The translations under genes and the position numbers were made by a program. Below, in pieces: positions 36,903 to 50,449 of a stretch of 64,000 bases of DNA (position 1 is the first letter of the stretch; each line of letters opens with the position of its first letter). This DNA is from Mangifera indica (lineage: Eukaryota; Streptophyta; Magnoliopsida; Sapindales; Anacardiaceae). Where the stretch lies: NCBI RefSeq assembly GCF_011075055.1, contig NC_058140.1:18725945-18789944 (forward strand). The letters run 5' to 3'. The notes beneath the pieces are model-generated. The model did no database searches. It saw only the letters and a list, made by a program, of their open reading frames with translations, and was not told the DNA's origin.

Positions 36903-37850
36903 TGGTGGGAAACTTTTAAAACGACAATTTGCCCCCCACTTTACAATTTTGCATGGTGGGAAAACTTTGATAGCACACTTTTCCCCACCACATGTTACCA
37001 CAAGCTCACTATTTGGGAACTCACACTTTGCCCCAACCTTGCGAATTCGTTGGCTACCAAAGGTTTGAAAAATTCACATCACTTCACTATCTCTAAACGG
37101 ATGACGCAAAAATTCGCATGGTGATTGTCGATTACGCAAGGTGAGATTTTACCACCTAAACTTCGTTTCTTAATCCAATTTAATCATTAATCAACTTTAC
37201 ATTTATTTTAACACAAAAATCCTAAGAAAATTGATTCAAAATACCAATAAATCAAGTCATTTTATCAAATCTTTCAATACATAACCTTAACCCAAAAACT
37301 ATATACAATTGTTGAGATCTTCGCACTAAAATGTACAAAACATGATAAGAATTAATTTACTAACCTTTTGAAACATTTTAGTGGTCGGAAAACAAGTGAA
37401 ATCCACCAGAAATTGTTGTTACAAGTCAACTCGTGCTAGGTTTGTGTGGTGATTTTGATTATCGTTTTTATGTAGTTGGATTTTCACTTATTTTTACTAA
37501 AGGTTTAGTTTAGTCTTTTTACATTAAAAAAGACATTTTTGTTCTTTGAAAATAAAATTGGGCATTTTCGTATATATATTTTTATTTTAGACATTTAATT
37601 AATTTTTGCACCAAACTCAATTCAACTGCTGTTAGATTCATAGTATCAGCTTTAGCAGCAAAAAGATCATTTTACATAGATTTTATGGAGCAACTATTCT
37701 TAGGATTAGTGTTAATTTCAGTCGAGCCTCGAAATTAGGGTTTTAGCAGCCAAGACTAAGAGTAAATGCGAAGAAAAATCAGATGCTTCAAAGGTATACC
37801 CTTATATTCAGCATATGTTAATTTTTCGATTACAAAATAGTCCCTCAATC
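36903..37850 (-). mobile_element. Truncated TG...CA block D
   Basis: Matches the first ~950 bp of blocks B and C (TGGTGGGAAAC to ATAGTCCCTCAATCT), then breaks into unrelated sequence (ATCTGACGTTACATAATT). It marks the right limit of the amplified array. Confidence 0.7.
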
Positions 37851-38061
37851 TATCTGACGTTACATAATTCTGCCATCTGATATATGATCTTTTTATGAAG
37901 ATTCGTAAATACCCCTAATAAAACATTTAAGAATATGAAACTATTTAAAAAATTAAAATAGGTCCCAACATTAATATTCTCAAAAACAAAAACAAAACAA
38001 AAAAGAGAGATAATTTCTTCATTGTTTTTAATGAATTTAGTGTAAATTTTCAACTTTGCAT

Positions 38062-38444
38062 CAGGGATGATAATAGGGAGGGATGGGATACTGTCGCTAT
38101 AGGAGATATTAATCATCATTCTCATTATGAAGATGACAAAGATTTTTCATCCCCACAGGAAAAAATTTCCTCTTCATATCCTCTAAACACAACATAAATA
38201 TATTAAATAAATAAAATAAATAAAATTAAAATCAATCCATTATTTTAAATATTACAAATATCATATATTAATCATTTTAATATGTATAATTAAAATATAA
38301 ATAAATTTAAAAAATATAAATAATTTAAAACTATAAATATATATTAATATTTTAAGTAAAACTATTAATATAAAGAGGCAGGAATGGAGACAAGGATAAG
38401 GACGAGGGGAAAGTAAGAAAGAGATATATGTATCCTCATCCCTG
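38062..38444. mobile_element. Small terminal-inverted-repeat element (CAGGGATGA ends)
   Basis: 383 bp beginning CAGGGATGATA and ending TCATCCCTG, with several GGGATG/GACGAGG-type repeats near the ends and an AT-rich middle. The CAGGG ends resemble hAT-type MITEs. No 8-bp target duplication was found, so classification is tentative. Confidence 0.45.
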
Positions 38445-38851
38445 ATTGTAAAGACTTTTTTCATTACCATTTCTACTAAAAAATCCCCTTTTCATTAAAG
38501 TTGAAGGACCTAAATTCGAACTGAAATTATCATTTTTACTCTGCAATCTCATATAAACAACAAATCTGGAACACATGGAATGACATATACACAAATAAAT
38601 ATAAGGAAGCAAATTTCGGGTAGGGTAACATAAATACACAGAGACTGTATAACAAACACGTAAGGTTTTCGTCTCACAATTATCAATACAACAAGAACAT
38701 TTACAAAGAATACAATAATGAAATCAATTATGTACAACATAAAGGGACCCACCAAAGCAATCCAATCAATCCAGCATTCTATGCAAATTGTTGCCTGAAA
38801 TACACAAATCCTGATGCAAATGTCGTGACAGAGTTCAGCCATCGAAATTAA

Positions 38852-41800
38852 TCAAAGAAAATATAAGACTGACACTGAAAGTAGTGACACAAATATGGCA
38901 AGAACAACACCCCTTAGGCTAACATGTTTCATCCTTGCAGCCTCGGTATTTGAGGCCATCACAGCGTTATTGTCTTCTGTGCCTGAAGGCCCAACTTCAG
39001 TCCCACATGCCCTGGAATCTCTGGGAAATTCATCCACCTGGATACAAAAATGAAACAGATGATTTAGAACCAGGATACAGAATTGTTAAGAGTCTCCAGG
39101 ATATGTGAAAATGTATTTACCATAGTTTAAAATCCTTCCCTTCTCATAAGCGACCTAGCAAAATTATGTTATCTTAGAACCATTGTGATAACCATCAAAA
39201 ACCCAAGTCTCCCAGAAAAATTTAACTCAAATGCAAATGATGGTCTCTACAGGTTAGCAGTTTCAGTTGGCAAGCAAGCGCCTACAACTTGGGTTCTTAA
39301 TATGCAATTAAAATACAAACACACAGTTATACGAGATGTGCTGGATTTTTATTGGCAGGCTTATCATGTGGATCAAGCTTATGCACACATACAAAGATAT
39401 AAATGCAAAAATCATGGGAAGAAATAGTACAAAAGACCAATAGTTCAAACTAATTTATACACAACTAAACCCGAAATACTTAAGATGATAAATAAAGATT
39501 TAATTCTAGCATTTAAGGAATAACAAACACAATCTAAATCATGGCAATCCTACCCCTTTGCTAAATAAAAATCTGATTGTCCACTAATTGTAAAGAATGA
39601 AAAAGATCCAAAAGAGTACCTGCCTGGATACTTTGAGCCAAGGACTCTGAACCCTCACAGGTATTCATACAATTAGAATGAATCAAATCATTCTTGGAAA
39701 ATGTCAGCTCTTTGTTATCACCATCTTTGGAATTTTGAATAGTTGTATAATCTTTTTTTTCTGTATACAGTAATTTCTCCAACAACAACTTATTCTGCTC
39801 TGTTAAGGAGTACACCTGCACAGAGACTATTAGTATATAAATTGTCAAACATAATTCTAATTATTTATTCAGAAGAAAAGTCCCAAAATTAAAGTTTAGA
39901 AACAAGCATTCAGGTTGGGCATGCACATCCCAAGGCATTTGTATGATTCAGTATGTTAAACAATTGAGACATAGCTATAAATCCAGAATTCAATATGGGG
40001 ACATTGGAGCAATTGGCAGTCACCTCCTCAATAGGTAAGCTATAACATTTCTTGAGTTGTAGTCGCCTGAAATTTTAACTGCCATATATGATGATGGTTG
40101 CGAACTTCATAGTTAACTTTGTTATGATGACAGACAGGTGAACAAAATCATGAATAGAAGACAATAATGTTAATTTAATGTCCTTGAGAACAAAGAGCTG
40201 AATAAACGAGAAGTTACACAAAAGTTAATACCTGATTTTGAATGAGCTCCCTTTGAGTGGCTAGTTGCATAACCATGTCCATCATAAGCTTGGTCTTAAG
40301 GTTAATTTCTTTTGCATGTGCAGCTTTTGCAATATTAGATTCATCCAAAGATGACTCCAAGATTTTCACCCTATCCCTCGTAGCACTTAGTTCTTGATTT
40401 AGTTCAAAAATACTTTCAGATAATACAATACTTTGCTCCTCTGCACTCTCAGTTTTACTTTCAGCTTTGGAAACCTTTGATTTCAGATCTTCAATTAAAG
40501 TTTCCATGTCCCATATTGCTGAATATAACATATTTTGCTGCTCTTGACTTGCCTCTGAGGATGCTTTCGCATGCTGTAGTTGGATTTCTAACTCCCTCAC
40601 CTGTTTTTCAAGTAAACCTACCTTCTTTGTGGTACTATCACTGTTACCTTTAAGAAAATTTAGCTCTTCAGTTAGTTCCAAATTTGTATCAGTTAACTGG
40701 GCAACCCTGGCTTCTGCACTTTCAGCCCTACTTTCTGCTTCATAAGTGTTCTCTTTCAGTGACTCAATTATATTTTCCATTTCATCAAGCTGCTCTTGAC
40801 TTGCTTCATAGGAGGCATTAGCATTCATCAGCCGCATTTCAGATTCTTTCAGCTGTTCCTCCAGTGATTTTACTTTTTCCTTCAATGCTAACACTTCATA
40901 ACTTTCAGTAGTATCTCCTGCATTGCTGCTCTCAAGTTTCTGTAAAGCAAAGTCTTTGGTTTTCAGCTGTCCAATGCAATCTTCGAATTTATATTTTATC
41001 TCAGCTTCTCGTTGGAGGGAACCATTCAGATTATATTGAACAATCTGAAGTTGACCTAGCAATTCCTTGGAAATCCCCATGAGCACCTCTGCTGCATTTT
41101 CAGCCTCCAGAAACCTTCCCCATACAACTTCAGCTGCTTCTTCCATGCGCAAAGACACCTCCTCTGTATGGTGTAGCTTTACCTTCAGCTGCTCTTCATT
41201 TTGTTCAAACTTTGATAATTTCTTCTCCAGATCTAGCTCCCTCGCAAGAGACTTCTCCAACATCCTTAAAATATGTCTTTGTGCCGCAGCTTTCTGAACT
41301 TTTGATTTCCCATTCATGTTTGATAGTGAACCATTTACCGATATCTCCCTGGCATCATCATTTTCACCTATAATGAGCATTTCAAGGAAAGGGAAATGAT
41401 CAGAAAGTAGAATAATCATACATCCCCATGCAGCTTACATTAGTTGTACCAAGGAAACAAGTAAATGCTAGGAAATATACTTCATTACTTACAATTATCA
41501 TGTTTAAGAAATGACAAGGCTCTCTGCAACTTGGCTGATTGCATCTTCAACTCCAAAACATGCTCTTGTGACTGCTTCAATGACTCTTCAGAATCAAACA
41601 ACTTGTGTTCCATCATAGTAAATATCTCTCTCAAATGTCTGCATGAAGATATTTTATGATGGGCATCAACAATCTCTGGTCGGAGAGCATCCAAAAAAAT
41701 GTCCACCTCTCTTAACTCCGAATCTAAAATGCCAAATAAGAGATCATATACCAATGCCTTCTCAGTGGAGGTTGCTGAGATATGAATATTACCCATGGCC

Positions 41801-43200
41801 ATTGTTTCAAGATCATCCCCCCTAGCCAAAAGGTGCATTGAAAATACATGCAAGTTTACCAACTTCTCAGAAGAGAGTGCCAAGTCCAAATCAACTTTAC
41901 TTAAAATTTTCATGGTTCTCTCTATCTCTTGCATGTCCTTTCCACCAGATGAAATCTCTCCATGCACGAAATTTTTTCCTGGAATAGAATCCCCTACATA
42001 TCTACTGTCAACAGCTTGGTCATTTATTTCCATCCCTCAATTCTCTGGTTTATCAACCTAAGAAAGAATGGAAAAGAAAAACAAAGGAATTCAAATTTTC
42101 ATGTAAAACTCAGCAACATTCTCAAGATAGAATGAGAAATGACACTGATAAAAACAGATAAGAGATACAGATTGATTTGCCACATCCAGTTTTCACTCAA
42201 TAACATGAAGTAGATCATAGTCACAAATTTCAAAACAAGTACAATCCATCAATGCCAATTCAAAAGAAAAGTGTAATTCACACCAATATCAGCAAATGTA
42301 GTAATCCCCTAATCAGATAGAGATGGATAATTTCAACCTATCCCTCAGTTTACAAACTGAATTTTAACAATTTAACAAGCTAAATAAACATTACAAAAAT
42401 TAACATTTTTCTATAGTATCATTGCATCAGGCTATTCTATTGCTTGGCTACCGGTTAAAAGTTTTATGAAACAAAACAAGGATTTTTGAAATGAGAACTT
42501 ATTTTCATACATCTAGCTCAAACTTTGTTCATCAGAGAGATTCTCTCTTAAGCTTAACAGACCATGAGCATTCAGACCAGTGTGCAGCCTCTTAAAGGAT
42601 CCTCTTGTAAACTTCTATCACCCAATTAATTTATTCATGTTTAGTCAACCAAGTAGCCAAAAGATTTAGTTTCCTACACTTACAAGTAAATTAATTCCAA
42701 CTTCATTGATAAACTACCTGTCCTGATGCCCACTTCCATGGAATCAAAAACCAACCAGCATTAATGCAAATCATTAATGAATTTGATACTAAAGAAATGT
42801 ACAGAAATCTAAAAGAGCCCATAACTTTTAAACTCGTCAACAGGTAATCAAATCATGACCTGAATTCACCAAAAGTACAGTGACACCTAGTGATCACAAA
42901 AGTCAAAGATGAGAATTTTATTATCAACCCAGAAATCCAACAGAATTAGGCACTCTAAGCTCTCTAAAAACATAAATGCCACCAAGGAACCACAACAAGA
43001 ACAGTAAGACTGAAAATCAACACCTCCTATAAACCCCAACTACAGTATCATAAAAACAGAGTGTAGCGCGAATTAGAAGAAGAAAAAAGAGTAATCAGCA
43101 GATGAATTCACATAAAATTAATTACCTTATCCGAGAATATGATGAGGTCAGAGATAAATGGAAGGAAAAAGAAATCGTTAACGACCATTCATTTCATAAT
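38852..43200 (-). CDS. WIT2: WPP-domain-interacting tail-anchored protein (WIT2-like)
   Basis: Nuclear-envelope protein family that binds WPP proteins and anchors RanGAP and myosin XI-i through WIP partners. Coding exons: 42033-41493, 41367-40232, 39815-39624, 39037-38852, giving 684 residues (Arabidopsis WIT proteins are about 630-700). A 5' leader intron of about 1.07 kb runs 43125-42058. The N-terminal 180 residues match the family's conserved head (EIERTMKILSKVDLDLALSS, DALRPEIVDAHHKISSC). The middle is long heptad coiled coil rich in Glu, Lys and Leu. The C-terminus ends in a single hydrophobic tail anchor, GVVLAIFVSLLSVSVLYFL. For phase to hold, intron 3 must use a GC donor (CAG|GCAGGT at 39624/39623); the nearby GT donor would put TGA two codons into the next exon. 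Calling it WIT2 rests on remembered synteny. Confidence 0.88.
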
Positions 43201-46200
43201 ACCGTTGAGTTGATTTGATTCCCCTGATCTGTTAGGTGGGTGAGTCTAAAATGCGCCGCGGGTGTACCTGTTGGTCAGAGTGAAGACAACTGGTGATGGT
43301 TCGTTGTCAGGCGCATGTTAACGAGAACAGTCGTTATGTTTGTTGAATAATTGAGCTTGATTTGGCACCAAAGACTACATAAAGTTAAAAACACGTTATG
43401 CCAAATTCTTATTCAAAATGTCTGGTCTGAGCCACGAAAAGGGCATACTTCAATCAGCCCTAAGAACATCTCTAACTCATAATATTTTCAAATATAAACA
43501 ATAAAATATTCATATTATTTTAAATATAAAAGGAAAATCGGCTAACTAAAATACAAATTATGGGTAGTAATGCATATAAATAAATTAATTTATCATTATA
43601 TAATTCAAATAATTTTAAATAAAAAATAAAATAAATTGTTAAATCACTCATTCATATAATATTAAATCAATTTATTTATATATATTATTTTATCTTAAAA
43701 TAACATAAAAATACCAATTAAGAAAGCATCTCATGATTTCATGAGTGCAGTATAAGGTAAGTGAGAATAAAAAATTATATTATTAGAAGAGAAAGACTAT
43801 ACTATGTTTAATTACTTTTAGAAATACAAATGAATATACATATAATATGTTATTATATGATTAGATTTTATTTTATCTTTAATTAAAAATTACTCAATCA
43901 CTAAATAATATATATTAAGTATGTATTTATTTATATACCTAAAATAAGTATACATAATTTTATTGTTACTAAAAAGGTCGGATCCTTGTTTTTTCAACTC
44001 CCAAAATTATGATAGCTGATCAGGTGTCATTAATCTTACCTAGAGTAGAAGCATGGTATATAATTAATGTTAACCATAGCCTTAAACATGACATTTTCAG
44101 GTTGATAACTTCATTATTCTCTTGTTTTTGGGTTATTTTATGCTGGCAAAGTGGCAAATGAATCTAGGTGAGGTGTCATCAGTTGACATGGAGCATTGGG
44201 ACAACATGGAATCTCAATTGGATTAGTGAGCAACCTTCAAGAAAGCTTCCTATTTGGAAAGCTTGGAGAGAAAGAAACTTGAAGCAACATTTTCTTGTAG
44301 TTGCCTATGCTCTGAATGTCGTTGAAGGCTTAGAAAACGAGCCCAAAGGAAGCTTTGTCTTGAAAGGATGGTCTCCTCGTGGAAAGAGACCACGAATGGG
44401 ACTTGGGATTGGGCTTAAGCCTACTATTCAACAGAAACTTTAGGCCCATTCACTATGAGAAACAAGAGTATGTAGGGAGAATGAAATTGCTAAAAGTTTT
44501 TAACAATATTTTTATTAAAATACAATGGTTATTAAACTCAATAAAATCAAATAAAATATATAAAAAAGGAGTAAAAATAAACGATATGATGATGTTAAGA
44601 AGATAATCCTATATGGGGCTTATACAAGTTATTATTACTTATACTAGTTAGAATTGAAAGGCTTGTTTATGGTGAGGAATATTTTTAAGAGTTCCTCTAA
44701 TTTCCAAAAATAGAGATTTAAGAGAAAATAGAAGGCAAAATATTGGCATTATAAGATTTGGAGAGGGTGTGTAAGTGTTTAATGGTTGAATGGACCACAT
44801 AGAGTTGGCACTGGCATGTACTTATATGGGCCCAAAATAGTGAGTATGAGATGGCAAAGCACCAACCCCTGTTTAAATTGGTTACCGCTGCCTGCTACTT
44901 CTTATATTATATTTTATGGGCAGTGTCAGCAGTGGCTTTGGCAAGCTTCTGTAAATTGGGTGCGTGGTCCTAACACAGATTTTGTTTTCTTGTTTGTCAG
45001 CAAAACTGAACAAGTTAGCCCCAAACATAACTTGAGTGATAAAGATGAAATATCCAAACAAGAGACTTGATTTTCACTTGTTGGGGTAATCGGTTCAATC
45101 TTGAAATGGTGATTTAACTAATCAATATAATTTACTTTATGAAAGGATAGAAAGAGCTGTAGGGATGGTAGGTGGGTCTTATTATATCATATGAACTGAG
45201 AATGACTGGGCATTGGCACATGGAGAAAGCAAGGAAATGGGGGGGCTGAAATGATAACCTTGTGAAAATATGCAAATGCAATTTCTTATATGTTTATATG
45301 TGCAACACCAACCACATCAAGTAATGTCTCAATCTTGGTCCAGTTTTAGAATGTCCAAATTCGTAAGAACTCCACAGCTGAATCCTTTCGCCCACATCCA
45401 CAAAGTATCAATTCAAACCAAAGGATATATGATATGATAAACGTGCTCTCTACTCAAGCATCACTCCTTTACCTTTGCAAGAACAACACTCTCTTTTATC
45501 AAATAAAGATTTTTAGCACTTTTCTCAACATGGGTTTGCTTTCTTTTTCTTTCTTTATTCTTGGAGATCCTTGAGTTCCTTTTTTTTTTTTTTTTATTTT
45601 AGCACGAGAGAAAAATTTTTTTCCATCCAAGGCTTACCACTTTAACATTTTCCCACCCACAAAGTTTAAGAAATTCAAGTTTCCACCTGTCATCAGAATT
45701 AAAGTTAGTTTTGATTGTAAAAGGGTATGAGTATACCTGCATAATATATTATATATTATATATTAAGATTAATATTACTTATATTCTTTAAATACAAATA
45801 AGTAATATTTTCTTCATTAAGTAAGAATTTAATCATTTAAATCTATATCATCAATTGAAATAAAAAACCAGAACTTGAAAAAGAATAAATCGGATGGCCA
45901 AAATAGTACTAGCCACATAAGATCTCGGTTAAATTGTAACTGGGATGGTATAATCCAACCAAATATAACTTGAATTGCACCATTCCAGTGCAATCCTAAC
46001 CAAATCACATAACATTATTTTCTAGAATCACACATGAGATTGAGTGATCTATCTAGATCACACTTGAATGATGTAATCTAGCTATAATTGCACCCAAAAC
46101 GATATGGTTCAAGTTAAATTGCATCATTCTAAATATGATTCCGACCAAATCGTTTCATCTTAAGCATGATCTAGTCAAGTTTGCAAATAAATAATTTGTT

Positions 46201-46836
46201 AGCAATGAATGTTGCCGATTTTTTAAATTTTTTATAATTTTAAAATTAATATAAACTATATTTAATAAAGTTTTTAGAGAGATTTATTATTTAACTTCAA
46301 TAAATTCTACAATTAATGAAATTTTGGTCTTTACAACTATTAGAACATGCTTAATCCATATCAGTTAACAAATTTCACTAATAAAGCATAAAAATGGATA
46401 AGATTTTTGTTTTTTTGTTTTTCCTTTAGTGCATGGTTAGGTCAATTTTAAGACAAGTTGTTTGATTTGGAAGTCAATAATATTGAAGTCTAGCAAATTT
46501 AACACAAGAAATTAAAACATATTATCAAATCCTAGACTTATAGTACAAAATGGACAATCTACGAAAAATCCAAGGGCTGAGAGTGACGGATCTGAAAAAA
46601 AGCATCTGTGCCATAGCTTCAATTTTGTGCTTTGGTTAGGTGAAGTCTCTTGTATTGTATGGTGGCCAAAAGTCATAAGATTCTAACAAGTTAAATGTCA
46701 TATACTAGACACTTGCCTTATTAATAACCGTTGGATATGTATCTTAAAAATCAGATGATATTGATCTAATGGTTTTGGTGCATCTCACTGATAATACGAT
46801 GATGGAAAGCCAAATTGTCCTAAGAGTTACCTAACC
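43201..46836. other. Intergenic, AT-rich, no gene recognised
   Basis: Upstream of the WIT-like gene. It holds short open frames (for example 44168-44443 and 44786-45070) with no recognisable domain. Near 45580 there is a long T run followed by a sequence slightly like the MULE terminal repeat (TTTTCCCACCCACAAAG). I support no gene here. Confidence 0.6.
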
Positions 46837-47661
46837 GGGCAAAAGAGTATTTCTCATCCAAGTTTTAACTTAATTTTAATAATATATTTATAATAGATAA
46901 AAAATCTAAATACACATTAATCCCTAAATTATTGTCAAATTTTTTGTTAAATATAAAGATAAAACTGTCATTTAATAATATTATTAAAAATATATTATTT
47001 TATTTTATTTTCTCTCTTAAGATTTAAAAATTAATATTTGACCTCAAACTTAAACTTTGAAAAGTATTTTTTTCTCTCCCAAATCCCTAAGCTATTTTTT
47101 TACCCCTCTCTCTGGCCACCGACGACCAACAAGAGCATTGCTAAACGACGCTCGTCGTCCTTCACTGGACGATAGAACATTGTCCATATCTAAATGACGA
47201 AACTAGATGACACTCATCGTCTTTCACTGGATAACGGAGCATCATCCAGTGAGGACGACATTTGTCATCCAATCTGGACAATTGTCGCTATCCTTGGACA
47301 ACCATCACTGTCCAAAAGTTATCCTCTAGACAACTTCGTCTTGTACCTCCGTCGTTGGTCCACCGTTTGCAAGAAAAAATGACTAGATTTTAGGTTTGGT
47401 ATCTTGGGGGAAAAAGTGAATTTTTTAAAAGTTAATCAATGAAAGAAATGTTAGTTTTTCAAACTAAGGGGAGAAATGAGATATAATTTTAATTATTTTA
47501 ATATTACTGATAAAATGATAATTTTACTTTTTAACCTTAACAAAAAATTTGTAGGTATGTTCTAATATATTACAACTTTGATGAGTATTTACATTTTTCA
47601 TTTGCTACGAGTATATATTTGACATTTCACCAAAACTTGGGTGAGAAATTATCTTTTTCCC
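46837..47661. mobile_element. Mutator-like non-autonomous element 2
   Basis: About 825 bp with ends GGGCAAAAGAGTATTTCTCA and TGAGAAATTATCTTTTTCCC, diverged versions of the family terminal repeat. The centre is GC-rich with many CGTC/GACG motifs. The flanking 9-mers TACCTAACC and TACCTTGGC agree at only 6 of 9 bases, so it is an old copy. Confidence 0.7.
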
Positions 47662-50182
47662 TACCTTGGCCAATAGCAATAAATTATAAGTACAAATATA
47701 TTTTTTTATATTATTTGAGTATATAGAAAATATGTCATCAAGTGATTAAATAATTCTGAATTAAAGATAAAATAATATATAATTATATGATGACACATTA
47801 TCTGTGTATTCAAATTATATATTAAAAATGTGTACATATAATGTTGCTTAGGTGGTATAGGGGTGACCTTCCAAGATGGAGAGTTTGGGTTTGTCTCCCT
47901 GTCAACATATTAAGATAAAACTTTTTACTTATCTGGTTTAGTGGTTGTGAGATCGATAATTAAATCTAGAATTTAATCTACTTAGTGTAGTTGTTTTTGT
48001 GTCAAAAAGCAATTCCAATTCAAGGGAGATTCTTCATTATCAAAAAAAAAAAAAACTAAATTACATCCAATCACATAACAACACATAAAAATATCTAATT
48101 GTATTATCAAAACTGGATTTAGGTAATGTTTGAGTTAGGTCAATCCATCTTCTTCAAAAGATGGTGACATTATTGAATATTGATCAAACTTTTACATTAT
48201 GGACTAGAGCTTTGTTTCAACTAGAGAAGAAAGTATGAGGTGTCTACCAGTGACATAGACATCTATCAAACCAGATGACAAGAGATTAACTAAAGTCCTA
48301 AGAAGAGAAGACATGAAAAGGGTCCATCAAGAAGTTAGATCCCAGTTTTTCAATTCAACTTTTGAAAATTAGAAGTCCAAATCTTGAGCATTAATGTCAG
48401 GGGAGGTGAATGTGAGACTTATCTAATATCTTTGAATTTTATTATAGCTGTTGGAGTTTCATCATGAAACCAACCAAGAATTCTGCCGTTACATCCATAA
48501 TCTAAATATAATATGGAATAGAATCTTGATATATAATCTCTTGCCAATTCAGAACGTGGAGGTGTATCACCATCACGAAAAAATAATATTATACCTATAA
48601 TATGATGCAATAATATATAATTGATTGATTTTAAAATGACAGAAAATATATATTATAATCCTAAAAATTAGTAAAATTGATAAAATATTATAATTTTTAA
48701 AGTAAAGATATAGATTTGAACCTTTACTATGCTTGTTAAATATTAAGTTACCTGATATAATAGTTATGAGTTTAATCACTGTAACTTAGATTTATCTGTT
48801 TAAAAAATATGTACGAAATTTATTTATATATATAATTTTATTTTAAAATATTAATCTGCCAAGAAAATGAAACGCTCTAATTCAGAATTCACCATAAGGG
48901 GTCCCATTACATTAAAATTCAAAGTGGGTTGGAAAGTTTGTCACATTTTACAGTCCAGTGTTGCAACTTATTATCAGGAAAAAGGTGAATCTTATGCAAC
49001 CCAAAAGTGCTAAGAAAGGCGTTTGAATTTCATTATCAAATACACTACACATCTCATAAAGCAACCATGTTAGCATGAAATTCATGACTCAACAATTCCT
49101 AATTTGCATCTCTCAACTTATTTGCTTACATAATGAAATTATTAATCAGGGTCATCACCTTTTGAAAAACGTTGGACCCAAACAAACACCATCAATTCTG
49201 CTATTACAGTTTTAATGATTAATAACTTTATGGCAGCATTGTTTTTGGCAAGTTGAAAGCAAGTCGCTTAATGTCCAACTGAGGAAGAACATATTACCAA
49301 ATGGGTATTATTTGTGTTGGGTCATAGGTTAAAAATACCCAGATGAATTATTTTGTAGCAGCAGCAGGCTTTAAGTGAAACATATATATATATTTATTTA
49401 TTTTATTATAATATAAAGTTTGAGACGTGCGTTTCTTTAATTGATTAAAGTTAGCTAGCTCTGTAATGTAATGATCAATGATTCAGTTTAAAGAATTGTA
49501 AAGCTCTGCTCAAGAGATCTAGAATCCTCAGCTCCTATCTTTAATCTTATGATACTCCCAATTGAAATGGGATCCCAAAAGGACAACCATTCTAATGCCT
49601 TTTTTTCAATTCTTTGTTCAAATTGAATCAATCACATCAAACATGTTAAATTTGAGATCCACATTATGAATATCATTAAGGTTTCAAATTTATATTATCA
49701 TATTTGGACTCTCCCACTCTTATCACCATTCTGTTGCCATTGCCATTGCCAGTGCCAACCATGAAACAACTCTCGTTTTCCTCCATAATTTTATATAATT
49801 TTACAACACCAATCAATTCAAGAGGAAACCCACTTTTACACTTGCCAACTTGCCATTGGCTTGCTCATTTTCTTATTCTACTAAGGAATATCTTCCCCCT
49901 TTCTTTAATTGGGATTTATTCTATATTATTATTTTCATTGTCTTCTCCTTTGGACTATAATCTTATAGGCTTTTGTTTATTGTTTCTTGTACAATGTACA
50001 CACTTACCATATTACTATAATAAATGCATGCTTAGAATCGAGCATATTTCATTACCATAGGTTATTTCTGTACACAAATAAAAAATAATATGGTAGATTT
50101 AAATAAATGTTAAATTTATATAATGAAAAATAATAATAATAATTATTTAAAAAAGGGATAAATGTACATATGAATTAATGAA
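47662..50182. other. Intergenic, AT-rich
   Basis: Apart from the SINE-like copy at 47842-48054 it holds only AT-rich sequence and short open frames. These include a hydrophobic 118-codon frame at 49704 that looks like chance (low complexity, no homology recognised). Confidence 0.6.
47842..48054 (+). mobile_element. tRNA-derived SINE-like element, copy 1
   Basis: About 210 bp starting with box-A-like TTAGGTGGTATAGGGG, then box-B-like GGGTTTGTCTCC, and ending in a 13-base A tail after TTCTTCATTATC. It shares its 3' half with 51140-51308. No clear target duplication was found. Confidence 0.55.
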
Positions 50183-50449
50183 TTTATAATGGGCCAAAGA
50201 AATATTTCCCACCCAAGTTTAGTTGTGTACTTAAAGATTACGTCAAAAGATGTAACTTTTAAAAATTAAAAAACTTTAAATAAGATAAAATATTAATTTT
50301 TAAAACTTATAAAGAAAATATGATAAAACAAAAAGTTTTAATCTTAATCGATTAATATGAGAGATTTTAGATGTTTCAAATCTGATGAATATGATTTTGA
50401 AAATGTAATTAAACTTGGGGTGGGAAATAGTGCTTTGGCCTTTATAATG
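50183..50449. mobile_element. Mutator-like MITE (element 3)
   Basis: A 249-bp element, 50192-50440, with ends GGCCAAAGAAATATTTCCCA and GGGAAATAGTGCTTTGGCC. A perfect 9-bp target duplication TTTATAATG flanks it (50183-50191, 50441-50449). It is little more than two terminal repeats and is a minimal deletion derivative of the family. Confidence 0.9.

Noticed and set aside
44168..45070. Possible gene from two moderately long frames
   Set aside because: No family resemblance, no convincing splice sites linking them, and composition like the surrounding spacer.
49704..50060. Hydrophobic 118-codon frame
   Set aside because: Low-complexity Leu/Pro/Ser composition in AT-rich DNA, with no promoter or homology signal.
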